A stretch of DNA of 44,836 nucleotides. Source: Chitinophagaceae bacterium. GTDB taxonomy: Bacteria; Bacteroidota; Bacteroidia; Chitinophagales; Chitinophagaceae. Shown piece by piece: positions 19,023 to 25,727 of this stretch (position 1 is its first letter; each line of letters starts with the position of its first letter). The translations under genes were made by a program, and so were the position numbers. The notes under the pieces are model-generated. The model was not told where the DNA came from. It worked only from the letters and a program-made list of their open reading frames with translations, and made no database searches. The DNA lies in the NCBI GenBank assembly GCA_004299085.1, contig SCQV01000007.1, positions 1 through 44,836 on the forward strand, written 5' to 3'.

Positions 19023-20192
19023 ATGGATGATATTCAGCAAAGACAGGAAGCCATAAGGCTATATTTGGCAAAAGAAAAAGCGGCAGCAATAGCGCATCGT
19101 TTTAATAAAAGCCGCAAATGGTTGTATCATTGGATAAGCCGTTACAAGAATAACCCACAAGGCAACTGGTGGGAAGAACAAAGCCGGGCACCTCACACGC
19201 CTTGTGCATCTGTAGATGCTGCGATGGAACAGAATATTTTGTTGATACGTACAGAATTGATGCAGGAGAAAATGGCACAGATTGGTGCTATATCCATTCA
19301 ATACGAGATGCAACGCAGGGCAATGCCTGTTGCACCGGTATGGACTATTAACCGTGTGATTGCAAAACATGGCTTGAATAAGCCTTTGGAACAAAAGATG
19401 CCGGGTAAAGCTTATCCTGAAACATTCTGGCATACACATCAAATGGATTTGGTTGGTCCCAGATACATCAAAGGCGATGGTATGTTTTACAGCATTAACC
19501 TGATAGATATTACTACGCATACCTGTTATGTGAAAGCGGTACGTACCAAGTCGTCTGTGGGTATTGTGGCAGCCCTCGCTGCGTTTTGGCAAACATACGG
19601 TATGCCCGATGCCTTGCAAATGGATAACGAATTAGCCTTTCGGGGTTCTAACCGTTATCCGCGCAGCTTTGGCAGCGTTGTCCGATTTGCCCTTAGCCAA
19701 GGGGTGGCTCCGATATTCATTCCGGTAAAAGAACCTTGGCGTAACGGCATCATCGAAAAATTTAATGATACCTATCAGAAGCGATTTTTAAGAGCTTATA
19801 CTTTTGAAAATTTGAATGACTTATCCGTACAGGAAAAAGCATTCATTACGTTTCACAATAGCCATCACCGTTACAGTTCGCAACAGCACAAAACCCCCGA
19901 TGAGATGCAGGCATTAGCCTTAAAACCCATACGTTACAAAGGAAATATCCATTTGCCTAATATGGACGGCAAAGTCCATATACCGCTTCGCGGAGGTTGC
20001 GTGTATTATATCCGCTACATCCGAAGTGATTTGAAGCTTCGCTTGCCTAATGAGTGTTTTATCCTGCACGAACGATTTAAGTACAGCTATGTGGTCGCTG
20101 AAGTAAATATAGAAAATCATTGCCTCAACATCCGACAGAACTATGAAATTGTTCAAACCTTCCCTTACACGATTACCGCCATTGATTGGTAG
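19023..20192 (+). CDS. DDE transposase, IS481-like, with N-terminal helix-turn-helix and rve core
   Basis: A 389-residue transposase. Residues 1-60 form a helix-turn-helix (AAAIAHRFNKSRKWLYHWISRY) of the kind that binds terminal repeats. The integrase core (about 135-300) shows the catalytic triad in HQMDLVGP, LQMDNELAF and NGIIEKFND. A C-terminal beta-rich tail of about 75 residues follows. Length suits the IS481 family. The frame is complete, so the element could be active. It catalyses cut-and-paste or copy-type movement of its own element; it has no role in the neighbouring receptor system beyond disrupting its operon. Confidence 0.9.
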   Translation: MDDIQQRQEAIRLYLAKEKAAAIAHRFNKSRKWLYHWISRYKNNPQGNWWEEQSRAPHTPCASVDAAMEQNILLIRTELMQEKMAQIGAISIQYEMQRRAMPVAPVWTINRVIAKHGLNKPLEQKMPGKAYPETFWHTHQMDLVGPRYIKGDGMFYSINLIDITTHTCYVKAVRTKSSVGIVAALAAFWQTYGMPDALQMDNELAFRGSNRYPRSFGSVVRFALSQGVAPIFIPVKEPWRNGIIEKFNDTYQKRFLRAYTFENLNDLSVQEKAFITFHNSHHRYSSQQHKTPDEMQALALKPIRYKGNIHLPNMDGKVHIPLRGGCVYYIRYIRSDLKLRLPNECFILHERFKYSYVVAEVNIENHCLNIRQNYEIVQTFPYTITAIDW

Positions 20193-20253
20193 AAACCTGT
20201 CTTATGTCAAAGAACTAAAATAAAAACTGTTACCTATGTATTGTTACGAATAC

Positions 20254-20277
20254 GACCCTTAAAAACCCTTAAGGGTC
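20254..20277. terminator. Hairpin inside the IS right end
   Basis: GACCCTTAA and TTAAGGGTC form a nine-base stem with a six-base loop about 60 bases after the transposase stop. There is no long T-run, so termination strength is uncertain; it could insulate the element from the host operon. Confidence 0.45.
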
Positions 20278-20359
20278 AAACTGAAATATATATTTCTTAA
20301 CGGTTCTCTAAAAGTGTAACCTATCTTATGCTATACGACAAATAATTAATAATTAAAAA

Positions 20360-20818
20360 ATGAAATCCTTTTATTTCATATTGATAGTGTTATTGGTAAG
20401 CCATACGCTTCATGCGCAAGCGGATGACCCCATAAGCTGGTCTTTTCATGCAGAAAAGTCCGGCAATAAAATTTATATCGTTCATCTTTCGGCTACTATC
20501 CAGCCGGGCTGGCATATCTATGCACAACAGCAACCAAAGGATGCCATTGCACAGCCGACAAAAATTGATATGTCCAATAACCCATTGGTATTAATAAAAG
20601 ACAAATGGAAAGAAGCAGGTAAAAAAGAAATACAGGATTTAAAGACGTTGGATATTGCTCAATTTTATTATACCGGTAGCGTAGATTTTGAACAATCCGT
20701 GCAATTAAAAGCGAACGTGCAAACCAATCTTACCGGCGCTATTACCTATATGGCCTGCACGGATAAAATGTGCTTGCCGGTCAGGACTATTCGTTTCAAC
20801 ATTTCTTTAGGTAAATAA
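20360..20818 (+). CDS. Exported DsbD N-terminal-domain (DsbD-alpha-like) protein
   Basis: A 152-residue exported protein. A signal peptide (about 1-20, LLVSHTLHAQA) is followed by an immunoglobulin-like domain matching the N-terminal domain of the thiol:disulfide interchange protein DsbD. It includes LSATIQPGWHIYAQQQP and the cysteine pair in MACTDKMCLPV, equivalent to the C..C site that hands electrons on to periplasmic partners. The DsbD transmembrane and thioredoxin domains are missing, so this is a stand-alone domain rather than a full reductant conduit. It lies just after the insertion sequence and before the thioredoxin-fold gene. Module 1 has no counterpart. Confidence 0.85.
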   Translation: MKSFYFILIVLLVSHTLHAQADDPISWSFHAEKSGNKIYIVHLSATIQPGWHIYAQQQPKDAIAQPTKIDMSNNPLVLIKDKWKEAGKKEIQDLKTLDIAQFYYTGSVDFEQSVQLKANVQTNLTGAITYMACTDKMCLPVRTIRFNISLGK

Positions 20819-20825
20819 AAAATAA

Positions 20826-20904
20826 GCGTGAGGGATAGCAGTGGTAGCCAGCAGCCAGGCGAGGACTATAAGCGGATAGACCGACGGCTGCAAAGCCGGC
20901 ACGC
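20826..20904. other. Structured, REP-like intergenic sequence
   Basis: Between the dsbD-like gene and the thioredoxin-fold gene is a GC-rich stretch unlike the surrounding AT-rich gaps. GCGTG at one end pairs with CACGC at the other, and inside is a hairpin CGGCT-GCAA-AGCCG with a GNRA-type loop. It resembles repetitive extragenic palindromic sequences I associate with Bacteroidota genomes. A related-looking element may lie at 30015-30068. Confidence 0.5.
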
Positions 20905-20940
20905 CAAAAGAAAAAGAATAAAGCAGTAAAATAATACCCC

Positions 20941-22269
20941 ATGAAAAAATTAGTTTTAGTATGCGTGGCATGCTTCATTTCGGTTTCCCTATTCAGTCAG
21001 GTTGATACTATAGATTACCCGGTGATAGGCAAGAGATGTCCTGATTTTATTTTGAAAGATGTACAGTATCATTCTAAAAATAAGATAACACCGAGTGATT
21101 TAAAAGGGAAATTTGTAATTCTTGATTTTTGGTCGAGAACCTGTTCAAGTTGTATTGCCGCATTCCCTTATTTGAATAAATTAGAAAAAGAATTTTCTAA
21201 TAATTTAGTAGTTATATTGGTAGGATATGAAGATGATAAAATCCGAGATGTTTATGAAACTTATAAGAGAAAATTGGCCTTAAGATTCCCGATCGCCTAT
21301 GATACGCTGTTATTTAATCAATTTAAAATACAAGGAGTCCCTTATGATTTATGGATAGATTCATCCGGTATTGTTAGAGCGGTAACGTCGTCAGACGATG
21401 TTAATAGGAATAATATTTCTGATTTTATAGCAATGAAATCATTCATGTGTCAAGATCTTAGTGTAATAGGGAAAAGAAGAATGGAAGAAATGTACAGGAA
21501 TAATAATACTGTCTTTGATTCTTTGCATATTAACAATGATACTACAGCTTTTTATTCTGAAATAAATATATGGGATAAAAGTTTGCAGCCCTTACGGTTC
21601 CCTTATGGCGTTTCAACTTATGTAAAATTACTTCGGAATGCGAAACAAAATAATCGTGAAAGATTGAACAACTATTTGATTATGGGAATTGACTTTAAAA
21701 ACTTCTTTGAATTGGCATATTTGGGCAATAGTATTTTGGTGCAGGATGACTCTACCTATCCTTTCCCTATTATTAATGTTAAGGATACGTCTGGTCTTTC
21801 TAATTTTTTAAGTCATCGCTATAATTACCTTCTACATTTACCAAAAAGGGATGAAGATATTGATATTACTATGCACGCAATGCAACATGATTTGGAAGGC
21901 TATTTTGGGTATATTGCTTATGTTAAATATCAAGAGATGCCTTGTTTAGAATTAGTTGCCTCAAAAGAAGCGATCAAAAAATTGAGATCTCAGGGTGCGT
22001 CTATAAACAATCATAAGAATTTCGTCACTCCTTCGGAGATTTCAATTGATAACCTTTCATTTAAAACACTTGCCAAAGTTCTTGAAGGAACACTTCACTC
22101 TTATCGAATTATAGACGGTACTAATTCAGATGAGAATATTGACATTGAATTAAAAGATGTTCCATTACAATATTTGGATGATGTGAAAGCTGCATTAAAT
22201 AAGATAGGAATTGACTTAGTGCCAATCACTTCAAAAATGAAAACACTCATAATTACGGATAAGAAATAA
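20941..22269 (+). CDS. Thioredoxin-fold (TlpA-like) protein with C-terminal DUF3738-like domain
   Basis: A 442-residue exported protein with two parts. After a signal peptide (about 1-20), residues 25-165 form a TlpA-like thioredoxin domain with redox motif CSSC at 68-71 (FWSRTCSSCIAAFP) and a cis-proline site (QGVPYDLWID). The C-terminal 200 residues resemble the TIGR03435/DUF3738 type: an ISIDNLSFKTLAKVLEG segment, then a closing KIGIDLVPITSKMKTLIIT. That C-terminal assignment is by eye. It occupies the same place as the module 1 thioredoxin-fold protein but its accessory domain is C-terminal instead of N-terminal. Stop codons converge with the small-protein gene about 45 bases on. Confidence 0.82.
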   Translation: MKKLVLVCVACFISVSLFSQVDTIDYPVIGKRCPDFILKDVQYHSKNKITPSDLKGKFVILDFWSRTCSSCIAAFPYLNKLEKEFSNNLVVILVGYEDDKIRDVYETYKRKLALRFPIAYDTLLFNQFKIQGVPYDLWIDSSGIVRAVTSSDDVNRNNISDFIAMKSFMCQDLSVIGKRRMEEMYRNNNTVFDSLHINNDTTAFYSEINIWDKSLQPLRFPYGVSTYVKLLRNAKQNNRERLNNYLIMGIDFKNFFELAYLGNSILVQDDSTYPFPIINVKDTSGLSNFLSHRYNYLLHLPKRDEDIDITMHAMQHDLEGYFGYIAYVKYQEMPCLELVASKEAIKKLRSQGASINNHKNFVTPSEISIDNLSFKTLAKVLEGTLHSYRIIDGTNSDENIDIELKDVPLQYLDDVKAALNKIGIDLVPITSKMKTLIITDKK

Positions 22270-22270
22270 A

Positions 22271-22294
22271 CCGCTGGAATTAAATATCCAACGG
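22271..22294. terminator. Weak hairpin between convergent genes, module 2
   Basis: CCGCTGGA and TCCAACGG pair with one mismatch around an eight-base AT loop, just after the stop of the thioredoxin-fold gene. Position matches the module 1 terminator, but the T-tracts are poor. Confidence 0.4.
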
Positions 22295-22314
22295 TCTATT
22301 TAGGAGATTTTAGT

Positions 22315-22590
22315 TTAGCTCCCAGAACGCTGCAAAGGCTGTTCGCAGGTACCGTTATCATCTGTTAAGTACAACTGTGCATTAGGGTTGTTTGAATCAA
22401 CAAACTGAGTACACCCCGATATACCCACAGGACAATTTTGGTTAGTTGTAGTGGACATACAGTCGCCAGTTACACTATCAATATAGAAAACCGTTGTTTG
22501 CCTTTGATGATTGGCTGCTTTCGTTGCGAAAGCACTGCTTACTGCGAACGCTAACAATGCGGCGCCCAGCAGCATTTTGTTCTTTTTCAT
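22315..22590 (-). CDS. Small exported cysteine protein (DUF6520-like), module 2
   Basis: A 91-residue protein if started at the ATG that gives MKKNKMLLGA; the track's longer start adds 12 residues before a normal signal peptide, so I reject it. The signal sequence ends near residue 22 (SSAFATKA). The mature part of about 70 residues has four cysteines (C44, C53, C60, C82), enough for two disulfides, versus two in the module 1 protein. The mature sequences show no obvious identity beyond polar composition. It is downstream of a MauE-like and a redoxin gene on the same strand, matching the module 1 layout. Function unknown; a redox-matured secreted protein is the natural guess. Confidence 0.7.
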   Translation of the reverse strand: MKKNKMLLGAALLAFAVSSAFATKAANHQRQTTVFYIDSVTGDCMSTTTNQNCPVGISGCTQFVDSNNPNAQLYLTDDNGTCEQPLQRSGS

Positions 22591-22668
22591 ACCATAAAAT
22601 TTAGAGTGAAATAATATAAAATTCAATGCCCTCCAATACCTGTATATGCAACAGGCTGTCCCGTTTTA

Positions 22669-22704
22669 CTTCCTGCATAGAGCCGGGCAGCTCTATGCAA
22701 GAAG
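22669..22704 (-). promoter_or_regulatory. Long hairpin between mauE-like and small-protein genes, module 2
   Basis: TGCATAGAGC and GCTCTATGCA form a perfect ten-base stem with a six-base loop, extended by CTTC/GAAG after one mismatch, about 80 bases before the small-protein start. It has no T-run on the leftward strand. The module 1 gap holds a hairpin in the same place. Confidence 0.65.
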
Positions 22705-22761
22705 GAGTTATGTTTTTCATTTGTATGGTTTACCCCCTTTTTAACAGGTTAATGGATAAGT

Positions 22762-23217
22762 TTATTCCGTTATTGGCCAATAATTTTTTTGTCCTTTTAC
22801 TTTCGGCATATCACCTCCAAAAGAAAGCCATACGCCTATAGCCGCCAAGATGGTAAAGCAGGTATTAAATATCAGGTGCGCTCTCCAACTCATGTAACGC
22901 AATAACCCCCCACAAGAGCACGGAACGTCTTTTGCAAAAAACACCAAGTAGAGGGCATAACCGGTAAATACCAACATCATCACCAGCGAAGCTACTAAAG
23001 CCGGCTTGCGCGTCCGGGCAAACAACAAGGCTATGGCTACCGTTATTTCAGCGACTGGCAATACAATAGCAATCATATTTGCATACCCGCCTAACAAAGG
23101 CGATATTTTCAAGTCGCCTCTAAAGTCGTTAAATGTGAGCAACTTGCTCAAGCCTACATTGATAAATAATATCAATAAAAGATAGCTGATTACCTCAACA
23201 ATTCTTTGCTTTTTCAT
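22762..23217 (-). CDS. MauE/DoxX-like redox-associated membrane protein, module 2
   Basis: A 151-residue protein with four membrane segments. PCSCGG places cysteines at residues 100 and 102, the same numbering as in the module 1 paralogue. Shared blocks are the MKK start with (I/V)E(I/V)IS, an FRG/FKG element at about residue 32, and a W(R/K)xH..FN element after the cysteines. MauE proteins are thought to support disulfide formation in exported cysteine-rich proteins. It follows the redoxin gene by 35 bases and precedes the small cysteine-protein gene, forming a probable leftward operon of redoxin, membrane redox protein and substrate-like protein. Confidence 0.86.
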   Translation of the reverse strand: MKKQRIVEVISYLLLILFINVGLSKLLTFNDFRGDLKISPLLGGYANMIAIVLPVAEITVAIALLFARTRKPALVASLVMMLVFTGYALYLVFFAKDVPCSCGGLLRYMSWRAHLIFNTCFTILAAIGVWLSFGGDMPKVKGQKNYWPITE

Positions 23218-23252
23218 CCGACAATTTTTAAAGATTTCATGCTATGGTCTGT

Positions 23253-23732
23253 TTATAATTCTTTTATTTTTTCCAGCAGCGTATCCATCTGTATAGCCCC
23301 GGTCATTATTCCCCGCAGGCGGTCCTCTTTATCATAGAGCTGCATATACGGCGTGCTTTTTATCGGGTAATGGTCGGGCAGGTACCAGCCGGTATCCCGC
23401 CCGATCACGATGTTCTTAAATTTTCCCAGGTGGTAATAATTCCGGTAAAAACGAATGTCGCTCAATGGGTCTATGGAGACTAAGTAAAAGCGTACGTTTT
23501 GCAGCTTGTTCATATTGTTGATAATGGCTTCTGTCTCTCGCTGGCAATACTCACAATCGGTGTGAAAAAATATTATCAATACAGGTTTGCCCGGTTGTAT
23601 GTTGCCGGTATTCACCACGGTAGTACTGTCCAAAAGCAGAAGATTGAAGGCTGGTAGCTCCCTCTCCGGTTGCCTGTTGCAACGGCAAAATGCCAGCAGT
23701 GAAATGATCAATAGGACGGATAGCTTTGTCAT
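23253..23732 (-). CDS. Membrane-anchored redoxin / thioredoxin-fold protein
   Basis: About 159 residues from the ATG giving MTKLSVLLIIS. Upstream in-frame ATGs at 23762 and 23780 would lengthen it by 10 or 16 residues, but this start places the hydrophobic signal at the N-terminus. LLAFC could be a lipoprotein cleavage site, though Phe before the Cys is unusual. The thioredoxin-like domain has CEYC at residues 60-63 (FFHTDCEYCQRE) and a proline site STPYMQLYD. Such proteins act in the periplasm as thiol-disulfide oxidoreductases. It is the first gene of the leftward redoxin-mauE-small protein set. Module 1 lacks an equivalent. Confidence 0.82.
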   Translation of the reverse strand: MTKLSVLLIISLLAFCRCNRQPERELPAFNLLLLDSTTVVNTGNIQPGKPVLIIFFHTDCEYCQRETEAIINNMNKLQNVRFYLVSIDPLSDIRFYRNYYHLGKFKNIVIGRDTGWYLPDHYPIKSTPYMQLYDKEDRLRGIMTGAIQMDTLLEKIKEL

Positions 23733-23898
23733 GGTTTTTAGGTATATGGTTTGCACTTTCATCGGCAAGGTGATTGGCATACCTTACTTTCCGAATGGTT
23801 CAGGTTATGGTAAATATCATTGCTGCTCCTTTACAACAAAGAGACAACATAGATTTCACGTACAAGTGTCCAATCGGGACTTTTTTTATGGGAGCGTA

Positions 23899-24933
23899 TC
23901 AAAACCGCATACGCAACTTTCCGGGCGTATTATGAAACATTTTTTTAAAAGCTTTTTCAAAACTTTGCAGGCTGGAGTAGCCGAACTCGTAAGCGATTTC
24001 CTGTACGCTCATCAGGGGATGGTCCAGCACCATTTCGCGTGCATTTTGTAGCCGGTGCTGTAACCAGTAAGTATAAATACCTTCACCATATTCCTGTTTG
24101 AACAGGTTTTTCAGTTTTTTCTCGTTCATACCTGCCACCCGTGCAAGTTGTTCAATTCTTTTAATGTCCGAAAGGTCGCCCAGTATAAGATTGCTGATGT
24201 GGTGTACGGCGTCAATATCCTTATTGAGAATGATTTGTGAGCCTTGTACAAAATCCCGCTGACAGGAAATAGCCTGTACGAACAGCAACTGTACCAGCAG
24301 GTCTATGGCGAAGTAGTTGGGCAGAGGCCGATTCAATTCCAGTAAAATGTCGCGACATGCGGACAGCATCTGTGCCGTAGCATATAAAGGCCGCGGGAAA
24401 AAAGGCGTGAATTGCCCGTCCAGTATCCGGTTGATAAAAGGATTGAGTAAAGCAGGAAAATAGGTGGCCATTCGTTTGAGGAAACTCAGGGCAAAATGAA
24501 AATCCATTGTAGAGACAACCTGCCCCGATTCAAACTTTACCACGTTTTCAAAGAAAGGCGAATAGGTGATGTTGAACTGCGTTTCTTTCAGATATATTTC
24601 CCGCATAGGGGTGAGGTGATACGCCACATTATTGTTGATAAGAATGTTTAGCTCAATGGTAGCGACATTGACTCCGCTTACGAACCTGCGGGAGTGTTTA
24701 AGCCCATAATGGCTCAGCCAGAGGGTGTATTCCCGGAAAGGCATCTCCTGAAAAACCATCGTACCGAAATCTCCCGTGAGCGCGTAAGCGCTACCCGGGA
24801 TAATAATGCCGTTAAAGGATGCAGGAATCTCATTGCTCCATATAAGCGGGTCGTACTGGTTTTCCGTATGGACATCAAAAAGTCCCATGATGCTTCCCTG
24901 ATTGGATACCAAAAAGTGCCGGTAGGACACCAC
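23899..24933 (-). CDS. AraC-family transcriptional regulator
   Basis: A 344-residue regulator. The C-terminal 95 residues contain two helix-turn-helix motifs of the AraC type: IEQLARVAGMNEKKLKNLF and VQEIAYEFGYSSLQSFEKAF, ending with TPGKLR. The N-terminal 230 residues would be a ligand-sensing domain; I cannot name it. It is divergent from the siderophore-type operon across about 110 bases and resembles in layout the AraC regulators placed next to siderophore genes (PchR/YbtA type), so control of that operon is plausible. It also lies upstream of the redoxin operon. An alternative start at MGLFDVHTE would remove 15 residues. Confidence 0.9.
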   Translation of the reverse strand: MVSYRHFLVSNQGSIMGLFDVHTENQYDPLIWSNEIPASFNGIIIPGSAYALTGDFGTMVFQEMPFREYTLWLSHYGLKHSRRFVSGVNVATIELNILINNNVAYHLTPMREIYLKETQFNITYSPFFENVVKFESGQVVSTMDFHFALSFLKRMATYFPALLNPFINRILDGQFTPFFPRPLYATAQMLSACRDILLELNRPLPNYFAIDLLVQLLFVQAISCQRDFVQGSQIILNKDIDAVHHISNLILGDLSDIKRIEQLARVAGMNEKKLKNLFKQEYGEGIYTYWLQHRLQNAREMVLDHPLMSVQEIAYEFGYSSLQSFEKAFKKMFHNTPGKLRMRF

Positions 24934-25041
24934 AGAACAAGGCTACCGACCTAATTTGGCAGATAAAAGCCACTTATTCTGACGTAGAATTAAGAACTAA
25001 GATATTAAAAGATTGAATAATAAGTAATAAAAATTTTAAAT

Positions 25042-25710
25042 ATGGATATAGATTGTTTTTTTTCGAAATATGGATTGCCCGATACTCCTGCTGCCGGCTT
25101 GCAGTCACATATCCTCTTTTCAAAGGAGTTCCCAAGGAAAGGCTACCGGCTGGAAATAAAACCGCTGTGTCTGCAATCGGATATACCGATAGTACATCGT
25201 TGGACAACACAACCTTATACGCAGAAATTCTGGCAGGTGCAATGCAGCGTAGAAGAGCTGTACAATCAATACCTTAAGTTGTTGAAGGAAGGAATGCTCA
25301 ATGCGTTCATCGTACTGCTGAAAGGACTATATGTAGCGCAAGTGGATGTCTATCCGGTATTAAAGGACGAGCTGGCCGCCCACTATCCGGCACAGCCTAC
25401 GGATTTCGGGCTACATCTTTTGATGGCGCCGTATAAAAACATCATTCGCAGTTATCCCAGAAGGCTGGAGCACCTTTCTCAGGATGTGCTGATAACGGCC
25501 TTATCTTTCCTGTTCAGCTCCGGTTCGATACAGCGGGCCGTTGCAGAACCGGACTGTCGTAACGGGACAGCCAACCTGCTCGCACAGGAAGTGGGTTTCC
25601 GGATGATAAAAAAAATACAGTTGTCGTATAAAGAAGCTAATCTGTATGAATATACCAAAGATGCTTTTCTGAAAAGGCATCCGGTAACGGATGCTGAACA
25701 ATATCCTTAA
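25042..25710 (+). CDS. AlcB/IucB-like siderophore acetyltransferase (GNAT fold)
   Basis: A 222-residue acyltransferase. VHRWTTQPYTQKFW (residues 51-64) matches the substrate-side motif of the AlcB/IucB/RhbD family (HRWM..P....FW). DFGLHLLMAP (121-130) matches the acyl-CoA-binding turn. In known pathways the enzyme acylates an N-hydroxylated diamine or lysine to make the hydroxamate. The hydroxylase that would supply that substrate is two genes on. It starts the operon, 17 bases before the membrane protein. Which acyl group or amine is used cannot be read from the sequence. Confidence 0.82.
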   Translation: MDIDCFFSKYGLPDTPAAGLQSHILFSKEFPRKGYRLEIKPLCLQSDIPIVHRWTTQPYTQKFWQVQCSVEELYNQYLKLLKEGMLNAFIVLLKGLYVAQVDVYPVLKDELAAHYPAQPTDFGLHLLMAPYKNIIRSYPRRLEHLSQDVLITALSFLFSSGSIQRAVAEPDCRNGTANLLAQEVGFRMIKKIQLSYKEANLYEYTKDAFLKRHPVTDAEQYP

Positions 25711-25727
25711 AACAAAATAACATTGCT

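Larger units (their letters stand above)
18925..20333 (+). mobile_element. IS481-like insertion sequence in the module 2 operon
   Basis: About 1.4 kb carrying one DDE transposase gene. The ends are inverted: TAGCATAACATAGGTTACAC at the left and, read on the minus strand, TAGCATAAGATAGGTTACAC at the right, 19 of 20 matching. The left terminal sequence is present twice in tandem. A second, inner inverted repeat (AGTTCTTTGACATAA at 18980-18994, inverted at 20202-20216) encloses the transposase gene. No clear target-site duplication was found. It separates susD from the dsbD-like gene. Confidence 0.82.

Noticed and set aside
19059-19619. 186-residue leftward ORF inside the transposase gene
   Set aside because: Antisense shadow of a well-supported transposase; composition rich in Cys and His as expected from the opposite strand.
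18910-20345. Target-site duplication AATAATT flanking the insertion sequence
   Set aside because: The match is in AT-rich DNA and does not sit directly at the inverted-repeat ends on either side.
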